From: Gordius sp. MW1
Taxonomy: Eukaryota; Nematomorpha; Gordioida; Gordea; Gordiidae
NCBI GenBank assembly: GCA_964036665.1
Contig: OZ038531.1
Location: 20,500,324 to 20,564,323 of the forward strand
DNA length: 64,000 nt
Direction of reading: 5' to 3'
Position numbers and translations under genes: made by a program. Shown here in pieces: positions 22,290-33,196 of this stretch. Below the pieces are notes generated by a model. That model made no database searches and had not been told where the DNA came from. It saw only the letters and a program-made list of their open reading frames with translations. Position 1 is the stretch's first letter, and each line of letters begins with the position of its first letter.

Positions 22290-22815
22290 TTATCGTCACC
22301 TAAACAATCAGACAATTCCGGATCGTTTTTTGAAATCTGCTTAAATATAAAGTATACTCCTGTCCAATGGCTCCAAGCATCTTTCCCTTCTAAGAGTGGG
22401 GGAATTGGTATTCGATCTCCGCAACAGATAGCATTAGCGAGTTTTATATCTTCGCGCATGAGTACCGACTCCTTATCTCTGCCATGACATCCCTCCCAGA
22501 CCCGCACCCCCAGAAGGCTCTCCACAGGTGGGACACGGACAAGCTCGAGTCAGCCGAACGACCACTCTGTGTGACTCAAAGCTTTTCTTTCTTCGAACGA
22601 ACTATCTCAGGGAAAACTCGTTTTCAATTGGGCCTCTTCCAAAAGCGGTTACGAATGACTCGAAGCTATTCCAAGCAGAAATTTAGGACTCCATATGTCT
22701 GGGGAGGAGTTACGCATAGCCATAGGCCTCCGTCTCGGATGCGGCGACATAGTATCCCCTTTCGTATGCGATCTCTGCAAACAGCCGGTCCAACCCATTT
22801 GTCATCATCCCCATT
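22290..22815 (+). pseudogene. LINE reverse-transcriptase C-terminal remnant
   Basis: Contains SFPSKSGGIGIRSPQQIALA (22370-22440), LPDPHPQKALHRWD (near 22490) and, in another frame, RIAIGLRLGCGDIVSPFVCD with a following CKQPVQPICHH zinc-like motif (22715-22810). This is the C-terminal end of a jockey/R1-like non-LTR element. Frameshifted; the 5' part is missing. Confidence 0.6.
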
Positions 22816-23009
22816 AATTGCTATGCAATTTATGGGTTTATTTATAATAATACTTGAAAACGACTATTTTAAACCAAACATATTGCATTTTTTTATCAAA
22901 AATTTTAAGGATCATGTTTTAAGGCATAATCAATCTAGCTAAATATATTTATAAAATACTTAAAGAAACCAATATTTATTTAAAACTTAATACTTGTTGT
23001 TTATATTAG

Positions 23010-23854
23010 ATTACGCTAACTTTGAACGTTTGTTTCTACGTTCCCACACGTATCATTACTCCAAAACCGCCATAACCTTGGGTTGGCTAATTAGTGCCGT
23101 TAGTTTAATCCCTGTTCCCGCTTTCTCTTTTACAAAGTGCAAACCAAAAAGGGGACTTGCTTACAGGTTATTATCTAACTATTTAATAAAACCTAAACAT
23201 GGGCGTAGCCGGGGGGGGGGGCAGGGAGGAGCTACCCCCCCCCCTCTCTAAATCCAAAAATTTGTTGATATTTATAAAAATTATGGCTAAAATTCAAAAA
23301 AATATTATTTTGCCCCTCCCTAATTTATTTTTGCCCTTCCCCCCTTCAACCCATGAAATATAAATTTTAACTTTTGGTTTGCATAAATAAAACTCGTTAT
23401 ACTTTTTCCATATATTTCAATATTCTACATTACCTATGAATTAAAGCATGGGCGTAGCCAGCATTGGAATTAGAGGGGGGCAATAATGATTAAGGGAGGG
23501 GCAATATAATCACTTTTTTGTAACTTTAGCCATAATTTTAATAAATTTAAATTTTGGATTAGAGGGGGGCAGCCGACCCTCCCTGTCCCCCTTTGGCTAC
23601 GCCCATTAATTAAAGATAAAATCTAAGAAACCATGAAATACATTTACATATATATAAAAATTAAAAAAAATTAATTTAATGTATAAAACCGTTTATATAT
23701 TGGATAGAAGCTCAAAGCAGCCTCTGTGCCAAATCCAGAATGGGGTCCGGCCTTAGATCATTATCGCCAATTGTATTTTGATCCTCTCCGAGGAATAGAC
23801 AATGCATCTCATGCCCCACTGCAACCTAAATGTCATTTAAAGACAAACCCCTGA
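23010..23854 (+). CDS. SLC6-type neurotransmitter transporter, last two exons
   Basis: 3' end of a sodium/chloride-coupled transporter (plasma membrane, 12 TM). The penultimate exon starts after TATATTAG at 23010 and encodes the last transmembrane segment and tail start (TYHY...LGWLISAVSLIPVPAF...LIKP), running to about 23197. The final exon (23708-23854) encodes VPNPEWGPALDHYRQLYF and a stop. The P-x-WGPAL-x3-R tail and LGW...P helix are typical of SLC6 members such as glycine transporters; substrate cannot be told. Upstream exons are not in the recognised sequence. A MITE begins exactly where the penultimate exon ends, and the intron holds two MITEs. Both exons are open, so the gene may be functional. 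Confidence 0.65.
23198..23355. mobile_element. GGGCGTAGCC MITE, copy 1
   Basis: Begins CATGGGCGTAGCC and ends ...CCCATG with long G and C runs and an AT core (aattatggctaaaatt). Inserted at the end of the SLC6 penultimate exon. Member of a ~160 bp inverted-repeat family with six copies here. Confidence 0.65.
23447..23607. mobile_element. GGGCGTAGCC MITE, copy 2 with 8-bp TSD
   Basis: TIRs CATGGGCGTAGCCA / TTGGCTACGCCCAT. Flanked by AATTAAAG at 23439-23446 and 23608-23615, an 8-bp target duplication of hAT type. Non-coding. Confidence 0.85.
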
Positions 23855-24255
23855 ATATAAATTATTTCATTTTGAACGTCTGTGTATTAAGTAGTTAGCT
23901 AAATATACTTTAAAAATTCAATGTTATACATACAAATAAAGGGCTATGACTGTATTTGAGTGGATGATTACATAACTAAAATATGTAAGAGCATGGGCGT
24001 AGCCAAGGGGGGGGCAGCTGCCCCTCTCTAAATCCAAAAATTTGTCAAAATTTTAAAATTATGGCTAAAATTTTAAAAAATGATCATTTTGTCCTTCCCC
24101 AAATCATTATTGCCCCCTCTAATTCCAATGCTTGCTCGCCCATGCCCGTGAATACTATTATTTTATTTTGTACGTCAGTGTGTTAAGTAGTTAGCTAAAT
24201 ATATTTTTAAATATTGAATGTTATACATAAAAATAAAGAGCTATTACTATGTCTA
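23852..24255 (+). repeat. Duplicated ~100-bp SLC6 3' flank around a MITE
   Basis: 'taagtagttagctaaatata' with flanking sequence and a terminal aaataaag occurs at about 23890-23945 and again at 24185-24235. Both copies carry AATAAA. The intervening segment is MITE copy 3. The duplicated part begins at or near the transporter stop codon. Confidence 0.7.
23992..24145. mobile_element. GGGCGTAGCC MITE, copy 3
   Basis: Inverted orientation of the same family. It lies between two ~100-bp copies of the SLC6 3' flank (23852-23950 and 24150-24255). Confidence 0.7.
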
Positions 24256-24892
24256 AGTGTATCGGAACTTAACTGGAGTGTTTAGGGGTTTTCGCGTAAA
24301 TGGTCATTAATATTATTTTAGAAAGTCGACTATAATTTAGTTTAATAAAAATACTATTTTTAATATTCCATATATATATACAAACAAATCGAATGACTAT
24401 TCTTCTCACACATATCTTTGTTCACTAATAACTCCTAAAGTTCTCCATGCCACCAAATTCCACATCATTGCCTTAGTATCTTTTTGGGTTGTGTGTACTG
24501 CCATCTAGCGGATGAGAGAAACAACGCTTCTATATTCATTTATCGTCATGGTGATACCATCCCGGCGTTTTATAAACCCAAGCCTGAGGTTTTGAGTTGA
24601 GGTTTTTCAAAACCGTAAAGTTTTAAAATATTCTAACCTTAAACCTTATAGGTTAGACCTTAGGTTTTGCATCCACCTAAGGTTTTCCCAAAATCCCAAC
24701 GTAAAATTCTTGGCTAAGTTCAAACTCTAGCCCAAAATAATAGGTCGAAACAAATCTTAAATCCAACCCTTAAGGTTGACTCAGGTCACCTTGAGGTTTG
24801 CATACATATGATATAATTTTTATATTTTTAAATATTGTAACAGAAGTATAGGCGATGAACTTTTTTATTAGATTTTATCATTACATGGACGT

Positions 24893-25034
24893 AGCCAGGT
24901 TTAAAATTAAGTGGCGGGGCGAAACGTTTAAAAGTTTAATTAGGGGGTGGGGCAAAACATAATTTTTTTAATTTTCAAGGGTTTATGCATTAAATTTTTT
25001 TTTTCGTTATTTGGGGGGGGGGCCCTGGCTACGG
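24893..25034. mobile_element. GGGCGTAGCC MITE, diverged copy 4
   Basis: CATGGACGTAGCCAGG ... CCTGGCTACGG with G-rich arms; related to the insertion at 39770-39885. Between this and copy 3, 24256-24890 has no gene, only degenerate AACCTTAGG-like repeats near 24590-24800. Confidence 0.55.
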
Positions 25035-25384
25035 TAATTTATCATTAGTTTAATTAAATTAACAAAAATAAATTTGGAAAAATACATTTCTGTTCAAAAA
25101 CTAACATATGCAAAATCTACCATTTGCAAAATGTAATATTTGCAAAATCTAACATGTGCAAAATGTACGAATGAAACTTTAAAAGTTTATGTCATAACCA
25201 TGTCATAACATTAAACTATTGAAACAAGATTTTAAAGCTAAATACAAAATTCAAAGACATTCTCCTTCATTTTGGGTTAATCCTAACTAAAATGCTTTTC
25301 ATTTTTCCATCTTAATTTTTGATTATTATATTTTCTAATTTTTGTACATTCAAATTTTAATTATCCCATTTTTGAACTTTTGAT

Positions 25385-25615
25385 TTGATGCAAGGATATA
25401 ACCTTCGAACTTCTGCTCCTGCAGCGAGTAAAGTTTTGAATTTTTATCATAAACCTTCAGGCCAAACTATCAACATAATCCCAGGTTTACCACAAACTAC
25501 TCAACATAATTCTCATGCCCTTGATATTAAAGCAGCAAGTAAAATCAGATTTTATTTTTTAAATTTTTCAGGCCAACTCCCAGTTTTTGTAGCAACTATT
25601 CAATTTTAAAGGGGA
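25385..25615 (+). CDS. Possible terminal coding exons, gene unknown
   Basis: A non-AT-biased open stretch (GYNLRTSAPAASKVLNFYHK...PGLPQTTQHNSHALD) runs to a GCAA|GTAAAA donor. A 33-nt GT-AG interval with a T-rich tract ends at ttttcag near 25571, and a short terminal segment then stops. Codon use is unlike the surrounding AT-rich DNA. I recognise no domain. It could be the 3' end of an otherwise unseen gene or a chance ORF. Confidence 0.3.
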
Positions 25616-25619
25616 TCTT

Positions 25620-26729
25620 TAACATATAATGATTTAATAATATAATTTTAGTGCTCGTTATTTTTTCCACATATTGCCAAGGCAGGGGCATAAACAAGAT
25701 TTTTTTTTTTTGGGGGGGGGGGGGGGGTTTCAAATTTTTTCTTCAAATATCGAAGAAATTTTTGCGAATTGTTTAAAGATCTATCTATACGTATACACAT
25801 AATGTAGCATCCTTGTGAGTTTTTCCAGCCAAATTTAGATTTTAAATTCTATTAAAGTTGATGTAAAGAAGATGAGAACATAAAAAGCTAATTTGGTATT
25901 ATAAAATTTAACACAACATCATTAGGTTGATGTGAAATCTCACTTTGTAATTGTCCTATATTTGTTCTAAAAATTAAAAAAACCAAATTTTATCGATAAT
26001 AAATACCCGCATCTCAAACTAACATTTTCCTTTATAGAATTCTTTTTCATTTGTTGCCCCTTTTCAACTTGTCAGCATTTAATGCCTATGATAGGTGTAG
26101 ATTAACATTTAAGGTTCTAAATTTGTTAATAATAACACCTGCTAAGGCGAGTATAGAGTCGTCCTGCAAATCGTTTTTCATTGGGCTGAGATCAACCCAA
26201 GCTTGGTGTTTTTGTTATACCCGTCCAAAAAAATGTATTTGAGCCCTTGTAAATTTTAAACAAATTATAAATTCGGAATCAGAAATTATCTCTTAGCAGC
26301 ATACAATAAATTTAATTGCTAATAAGTGAGAAATTCATAAAAATTTTGATATATGATTTGTTAAAAATTAAATTATTTTGCAACGATAGAATCATCATAT
26401 TTTTCAATTCAATATTAAAATTCTGGCTGGGCTTTGCAGTTAAAAAATATATTAAAAATATAATTTGAGAAGCCCGATCTTTTTAGTAGAATCCAAGATG
26501 CAGGATCTTCTGAAGCCCGATTGGGGCTCAAAATAGATCTAAAATTGATTTTTTATAAATATTAGTTGATACAATTATTAATTTATTAATAGCATTATTT
26601 CCGACATTCTGCCACCTTATTTAAAATCTTTTTATTGGCAACATTATTCCCAATAATAAAAATATAGGAATTGAATATTCTGTTACTTGTCAACACAAAT
26701 AATTTTTTAATAAAAAATTCATTTATTTC
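25620..26729. other. Gene-free AT-rich stretch with poly-G tract
   Basis: T10/G15 tract near 25700-25727, probably a MITE arm. No coding sequence recognised. Confidence 0.4.
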
Positions 26730-27640
26730 GTGGGCGTAGCCAGCATTGGAATTAGAGGGGGGCAATAATTATTTAGGAAGGGGCAAAATGAACATTGTTT
26801 GAAATTTAACCATAATTTTAATATTTTATAAAATTTGTATTTAATAATGGTAATTTAGGATTGATAAAATGCGAGGGTGGAAATGGGTTTAGATATTTCG
26901 GTCGTCCAGCGATTATTATCAATAAAAAAAAAGGTAACTTACAAGTGATGTGTTACCAATGAACGAGACGAGGTTAGGATGAAGATGGGGTAAACAACTT
27001 TAAGATAAAGGAAAATGAAGCAATAGCAACTATAAGAATAGTATAAAGGATGGCAATTACAAAATAAGGCATAAGTAGTATACAAGGTGGTTACGAAACA
27101 ATAGGGGAAAGACAAAAGGGTAATAGGGTGTGTATAATGGTAACGTAGTTATAGAGATAGGTGTGGGTGTATGTGTTTGTAATTTCTGAATTGTCCTGGT
27201 TGATCATTGATTTGGGGCTTGAGGCGGTCGATTAGAACGCTTTCGATGAATTTTCTTTCTTTGTTATACTGAGATCGGTAGAGGACAGTCGAGTTGTCCC
27301 AGTCGATGGTATGTTGGTTTTGTAGAGAGTGTTCTGCTACGGTAGAGTGGGTCGCGCATCGTGTCAGCGGGGCTTTGTGTTCTTTAATTCTTTCAGCTAA
27401 GGTTGTCTTTGTTTCTCCCACGTAAAATTGGTTGCAATCGGCGCAGGAGATCCGAAATATCTAAACCCATTTCCACCCTCGCATTTTAACAATCCTAAAT
27501 TACCATTATTAAATACAAATTTTATAAATTATAATGGATTGATAGTACATAATTACATAATTTTAATATATTTTAACAAATTTTGGGATTTAGAGGGGGG
27601 CTGCCATTCCTCCCTGCCCCCCTCCCTTGGCTACGCCCGT
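26730..27640. mobile_element. GGGCGTAGCC MITE, copy 5, split by an insertion
   Basis: Left part 26730 to about 26821 (CGTGGGCGTAGCCAGCATTGG) and right part about 27536-27640 (ending TTGGCTACGCCCGTG) form one MITE interrupted by the Penelope-like fragment. Confidence 0.75.
26822..27535 (-). mobile_element. Penelope-like element fragment with GIY-YIG endonuclease
   Basis: Minus-strand ORF (27149-27421, open upstream to ~27455) encodes ISCADCNQFYVGETKTTL, AERIKEHKAP, the AEH motif and ERKFIES. This is the C-terminal GIY-YIG nuclease of Penelope-like elements with its preceding CxxC. The fragment is bounded by ~80-bp near-perfect inverted repeats (26822-26903 and 27451-27535). It is truncated (no reverse transcriptase) and nested in a MITE. 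Confidence 0.75.
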
Positions 27641-28221
27641 GATTGAGTATTACGCCGCTATCGTACTTATTAAATTTTGTATTGCATTATATAAGTTTTA
27701 TAAATTTTGTCCGCGGGGGGGGCGGGGGTTCACCCCAAAACCCTTCCCTTGCGTGCGCCACTGTGCCAAGGGTAATTATGAAATTATGTATTTTGATAGC
27801 CAGTGAGAAAACATTGGAAATTAAGAACTAAAAAAATAACGTACATATGATTCATATATTAATTAATTTATAGAATAGTAACATTAAGAGTAATCAATAT
27901 GGTTTACTGAATAAATCTTATTCAAAATGAAGCCTTTCTCTTATAAATAACTTGTTTTTCATATTATATGTTGTTTCTGATATTAAAATTATATTAATGC
28001 ATACATAATTTTAGAGTATAACGGGGCGTTCTCAATGACGCGCGAAGCGAAAAAAAGCGATGCGAATTTTGATTCGCGAAATGTTTAAGCAATTCGCAGG
28101 CGATAGTTGTTCATAATGCGTGCGATTTATTAAAATTCGCTTTTAACACGGTTTCACACCTAACCTTAAAATAGTTATATTTATATTATGCTATGAAACC
28201 CTTTCAAGTCAACTCAGAAAC

Positions 28222-28635
28222 GGTCAACTGGGAAAAAACCTTCTAATCTCATCTAATCTCCCCAATCTAGCAGTGAGCCGAACACCAACCACCTAATCTC
28301 ACCTAATCTCAACAAACTAATCAGAAAGCGGCTGCGCATACCTACTAGGGTTAGGGTAAGGGTTAGAGTAAGGGTAAGGGTTAGAGTTAGGGTAAGGGTT
28401 AGAGTTTGGGTTAGGATTATCCATTTATATTCCAATATAAAATAATCTATCACATTAATGCATTATCCTTAAGTAGTTTAATATTGTGCGATTTGTAGCT
28501 TTTTATATTTATATTATAAAAGTTATAACATTATGCAAATTTAACTTCACAAGCGTATGTTCATATGTTTTAAAAGCATTAACAACGACATCCATCCATC
28601 GTTTTTGTTCAGTTGTATGTTTCCCAGTTGACCCG
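28222..28635. mobile_element. MITE with internal TTAGGG-like repeats
   Basis: Inverted ends GGTCAACTGGGAAA (28222-28235) and TTTCCCAGTTGACCC (28620-28634). Inside, 28347-28425 is a degenerate telomere-like tract (ggttagggtaagggttagag). A direct CTATGAAAC lies at 28191-28199 and 28641-28649, a possible duplication with spacer. Confidence 0.55.
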
Positions 28636-28817
28636 GATTCCTATGAAACAAAATGTCAATAAGATTAATGTAAATATGGTACAAGAAAGTGAATACTACC
28701 CTACCTTTCCTAAATTAGTGATCTATCTAATGAATTTCTTCAATTATTTTAGGATGAGCAAGGAATTAAAATGAATTTATATGTTTTCATTTAGTTGATG
28801 CTCTACGTAAAGATTTA

Positions 28818-29110
28818 TAGTTGTTGATGTTGGTAGTAGAGGCAGTGAATCAGATGGAGGTATATTTTCCAACTCTAATTTATTTAAACAATTGGAAAAT
28901 GGTGTATTATCTATTCCTCCCCCAAGAGGTTGCCAAACTCAAATATCATAGTTCCCCATATGTTTGTGGTAGATGATGCCTACCCACTAAAAACTTATAC
29001 CATAAAGCCTTTTAAAGGTTTGGCCCCTGATTCTATTAGACACTTTAATTATGGCTTTCTAGAGCTAGAAGGCTTGTTGACTGTGCATTTAGTATACTCA
29101 TCTCCAAATG
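28818..29110 (+). pseudogene. PIF/Harbinger (HARBI1-like) DDE nuclease fragment
   Basis: Encodes IVVDVGSRGSESDGGIFSNS, a first catalytic Asp region, then LENGVLSIPPPRG. After a frameshift near 28927 it gives VPHMFVVDDAYPLKTYTIKP (second Asp) and a decayed FNY...LELE block. Order and spacing match the DDE_4 transposase domain. 5' and 3' parts are missing. Confidence 0.7.
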
Positions 29111-29689
29111 GAGAATTTTAGGGCTTGTCTTAATATCGGATTCAGATTCAAATCGCGCGAATTTATCTTTCAAATATCCGATTCAATTTCATGTGTCAAA
29201 CTCGGTTGTAAGTATTAATATTTTGTTTTTTGATAGTTAAACACTATTTTTTGTTTATTTCAACTCTTGAGATTAATCGCTGTTATGTTATGCGTCTGAA
29301 ATGTAAATCTGCTGTGAATTCGAATAAGACACGGCTATGTTATAACCCGTACAACGATTTTTGCTGCGCAGCAAAATCCGATATTAAGACAGGCCCTTAG
29401 GTAGATCAATGGGATGGATACTTAAACCTCTACAACTGATTTAATAATAAAACATGTGTGATTTTACACAACATGATTATTGATAAAGAAAATTTTAATG
29501 TTTTCTGGGATCTTTTAAAAAGCAAAAGAAAATTTGAAAAATTTCAATCTTGAAGCTAAACGTATTGGCCAATTATTTTGTAATATTGTTTTATTTATTA
29601 TAACTTTGCAAACTAAAGCCTTTCTCTCATATAAATTAATTGAAATATACATTGATGTTGGTAATATAATATAAATTTATACATATTTT

Positions 29690-29932
29690 ATTATATTATA
29701 CTTGAAATTAATTAATAAATTGCGGGTTTAATAATATTTATATGAAGATAATAATAACCCCTTTTAAGAGTGCGGCAATTAAATTAAGAGTAATTAGCGG
29801 CATCTATCGGCAATTTTAATTAGAGACTAATTTGACTATATAATCCCTATCTTTTTTGTAAAGGGGTTATTATTGTCTTCTAAATATTATTAAATCCGCA
29901 ATTTATTAATTAATTTCAAATATAATATAACA
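29690..29932. mobile_element. Palindromic MITE, ~70-bp inverted repeats
   Basis: Left arm (29690-29765) and right arm (29860-29932) are near-perfect reverse complements, from the outer ttgaaattaattaataaatt to the inner aataataacccctttt. The ~95-bp loop is non-coding. Confidence 0.75.
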
Positions 29933-30746
29933 AAATAATTATTATCTACCATAATTATGAGGGTTATTCCTTAACCAACATAAAAATGGGTTAAATCTAA
30001 TTTTGGCCTTATATATATAATATTCTTGCTTAGGATGTGACTAGAAATTAACGAAAACGTTATATGTCTGTTATCATTTTTAAGTCACATGCTATAAAAG
30101 ATAGGGATAACCTTTTTTCTGAACTTTGAACTGAACTAGTTACCTTTCCAAAAATTGACTATGAACTTGAACTAGTTCTTTTTTTAATATTCTGAACTTG
30201 AACTTTGCAATATAAATGAACTAGTTCATCACAAAAATTTTTATTTAAAATGATTTTATAAGCCGAGTTGGATTGTTTTTAGTGTTTCGATCTCGTCTCA
30301 TCTCGGTCTCAAAAGCAAAATCTCGTCTCGTCTCGAGAGCCATTATGAGAATCTCGCATCGGTCTAAAAATATTGTGAATACATTTCTCTCCCATATATC
30401 TACGAATTATATCTATTAAACAAAATTTTTACCGACTAATTTGCAAGTTATTGACGTTTGAAAAACGCTAAAATCGCGTTTTTGCAACTTTGACAGCGAA
30501 TATCTAAAAAACTTGACGTTTAGGGAAAAAATTAAAGACATATTTGTGTTCACCGTGAAAAACTCTACCATAATCTGCAAACAGTTTGCCGGTTAATTTC
30601 ACAAGTCAATTATTTGTTGACCAGTGAATCTTACCACTTATCCGATTTTAAGCATTTAATTAATTCTCACTTATAAATATGTTTAGCGTAAATTTTAGGG
30701 CAATGTGTTGAAAAAATCGCGGTTATTTATCATTTATAAATATTAT

Positions 30747-30901
30747 CGGTGCCCTCTCAACTCGCCGAAAACCATCTCGCCGAATTTAATGTCGCCCGGT
30801 TAAAAAAGGTCCCCTAATTTAAAATCGTCCCCCAGGGGACCATTTTTAACCGGAGGACATTAAATTCGGCGAGATGGTTTTTGGCAAGTTGACGGGCCAC
30901 C
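30747..30901. mobile_element. Hairpin MITE with 8-bp TSD
   Basis: Long inverted repeat GGTGCCCTCTCAACTCGCC... / ...GGCAAGTTGACGGGCCACC with arms of ~65 bp. Flanked by AATATTAT at 30739-30746 and 30902-30909. A single left arm of the same family is at 53178-53219. Confidence 0.85.
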
Positions 30902-31053
30902 AATATTATTATTTATCTGATTCTCACTTATACAATTTTGACTGTATAACCCAACGCGTTGCGAATAATAAGATGGCGTCGTCACAATCAGTACAGGCAA
31001 TGGAAGAATTGAGATCCCTTGTTGAAATTAAAACTAACTTTAAACCACAGCCT

Positions 31054-31505
31054 TTATTGTCTTTGTGATTCGACTAAAATATTCTTTAAACGTCTGCAGC
31101 TTAGATGATGAAGTGGGCCATTGCCATATACATTTATTATTAATACTATGCTTACCCAAATTAAAAAAAAAAGGATTCTATTACTAACCCAGTTGATACT
31201 TAAAATAGTAAGGTGCCTGCTCACAAATTTGGAAATTACTTTAGCTAAATTATCATAAAACCAGCGTAATAAAGCCAATGATTGGGATATGGGTCAATTT
31301 TTAAAATAAGGATGTTGGTCTGCTGCAGATATATCACGTCTAATTTATTCCTGGCAAGCATGAGCATTATTATCTAATTTCCTGCATCCTTAACATGTTA
31401 AATTTGTTGTAAGACATATTATATAATCCTAACTTATTATTTGACGGTTAAATACACGAACGATGTATTATGTGCACCTAGCTCTTAGCGATCATCTGGG
31501 CAAAT
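31054..31505 (-). pseudogene. LINE 5' leader and endonuclease fragment, inverted copy
   Basis: Reverse complement matches 20040-20560: the leader 'gagctaggtgcacata' and coding bits LARNKLDVI, LTILSINWVS and INVY. Stops and indels throughout. It ends just upstream of the GTF3C5-like start codon. Confidence 0.7.
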
Positions 31506-31520
31506 TTGAATAAATTTTGA

Positions 31521-32831
31521 ATGGACTCCTATGAACTTCCAATCAATTTGTCTCGGAATTTCATTATTATTGATTACCCAGGAGTTGTTGAAAATGTTGA
31601 GACATCATTTAAATCTTTAGGTGGAAAGGAAAAACTTTTAAAAGTTACATTAATTGTTTGATATATTAAATAATAATAATAGGCATTAGCTAAGGATCCC
31701 GGATCGTCTATTGCATTGTGTTTTAATTCGCAGGATGAATATTCATCAGCAGTATATGCTTCTCTTCTCCAGAAAAAGCTGCTAAGTATTTGATGAAAAT
31801 TAAACGGCTGAAACGAAAATCCTCAAAGGGGATTGAATATAAATTGAAGGTTGAAATATTAGGGAAAATACCATGTCTGTATGAATTTAAGTACAGATTT
31901 GTTACTATTAATTCTTTTATAGAAATTTATTGATTTAGCAAAGTATTTATATTTTGGCATTAACTTTTTACATATAGCTACAACGATAATAATGATCATA
32001 AATTTTTAACAAGGTATGGCAGACTTTTCCTATTTGCCATATACAAAAGATCCTGCAGGGGAAAACAGATATCAAGATGTATCCCAGAATCTTCTTCCAC
32101 CAGATATTATGGATAAAAACTGGTTTACTCATTGTTTAAATCATCCATTCATGTCCTCAAATTCAGAAATATTAAAAAATCCCCAAGAAAATCCCGCACC
32201 TTTTTTTTTACACCATGTCCATTTTCTTATACACAAAAACCAGTGAAAAATATATTCATAGACAAATCATTTTCTGCCTTGGCCTATTCATCAAGACCGG
32301 ATTCAAATCTTGCAAAAAAAATTGACAATGAAATGGATATTCATACTACTAACCTCTCATGTAAATTTTAGAATTTTCATATTTTAAGGCTTGTTGTACA
32401 ATGATTATATATATTAACATGGGCGAAGCCAGCATTGGAATTAGAAGGGTGCAATAATGATTTAGGGAGGGACAGAATGGCAATTTTTTGAAATTTTAGC
32501 TATAACTTTAATAAATTTCAATAAATTTTTGGATTTAGAAGGGAACAGCTGCCTCTCCCTGCCCGTCCTTGGCTATGCCCATGTATATTAACAATGTAAT
32601 ATTGCTATTAATTTTTTAACATGATTTTTTTATATAAATTTATTTCTGACATCTTTTGTCTAAATTAATCCTCTTTATGCCCTACCCCTCATTGCAATTA
32701 GTTAAGATTTATGGAAAGGGTTTATATCTATTCTTTTTATATTTAGCCAGTAACCTATTAAAACAGCTTGTTCCTGCCATGTCCATAACCTTTTATCAAC
32801 CTTCACCTAAAGGACTTGAACCAGAGCTGAG
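31521..32831 (+). pseudogene. GTF3C5: TFIIIC subunit 5 (GTF3C5)-like gene piece, frameshifted
   Basis: N-terminal part of the RNA polymerase III factor TFIIIC 63-kDa subunit. Exon 1 (31521-31643) starts ATG and encodes FIIIDYPGVVENVE...LGGKEKLLK. A 39-nt intron follows. Exon 2 (31683-31890) gives KDPGSSIALCF...DEY then, one frame off, a KYLMKIKRLKRK block and VEILGKIPCLYEFK. Exon 3 (from about 32013) gives MADFSYLPY...LLPPDI, then a frame change in T9 near 32202 to PCPFSYTQKPVKNIF. Exon 4 (32747-32831) encodes SITFYQPSPKGLEPEL. The order matches the family (YPGVV, VEILG, M-DFQYL, PP..FS). Three apparent 1-nt shifts mean pseudogene, or a real gene with assembly indels. A MITE sits in the intron before exon 4; later exons are not seen. 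Confidence 0.6.
32418..32583. mobile_element. GGGCGTAGCC MITE, copy 6 with 8-bp TSD
   Basis: CATGGGCGAAGCCA ... TGGCTATGCCCATG, 166 bp, flanked by TATATTAA at 32410-32417 and 32584-32591. Lies in an intron of the GTF3C5-like gene. Confidence 0.85.
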
Positions 32832-33196
32832 GTAAAAATTATTGTCGCTTACCAAACAAGAATAAGTATCAAAAATTCAACAGGTTGCTACTCTTAAAAT
32901 AAATTTTAGTAACATGTCATTTTATGCATTTGTGCCCTTTTAAAGACCATTTTATACCTAAATGCTTTTATTTTTTACAATTTTTGAATTAAAGGACTTG
33001 AAATAGTTAAAAAAATTTGTATCATGTGACTTTGACCTTTACTTATAAATATATCCATTATTGCCAAATGGTTTGATAAAAACATTTACATTTTAATGAA
33101 TATGCTGAAAAGCAACAAACAATAATTTTAACTTATTATAAATTACAGGAACATTTTTAAAATTTAATTCATAATTAAATAATACATTCTCTCCTT

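Noticed and set aside
22223-22525. 100-residue minus-strand ORF
   Set aside because: Overlaps the plus-strand LINE RT tail with recognisable motifs; no similarity of its own.
28347-28425. True telomere or chromosome end
   Set aside because: Short, degenerate, enclosed by inverted repeats and by unique sequence on both sides.
28253-28453. Protein with repeated TLTLTL residues
   Set aside because: Translation of a telomere-like repeat, not a gene.
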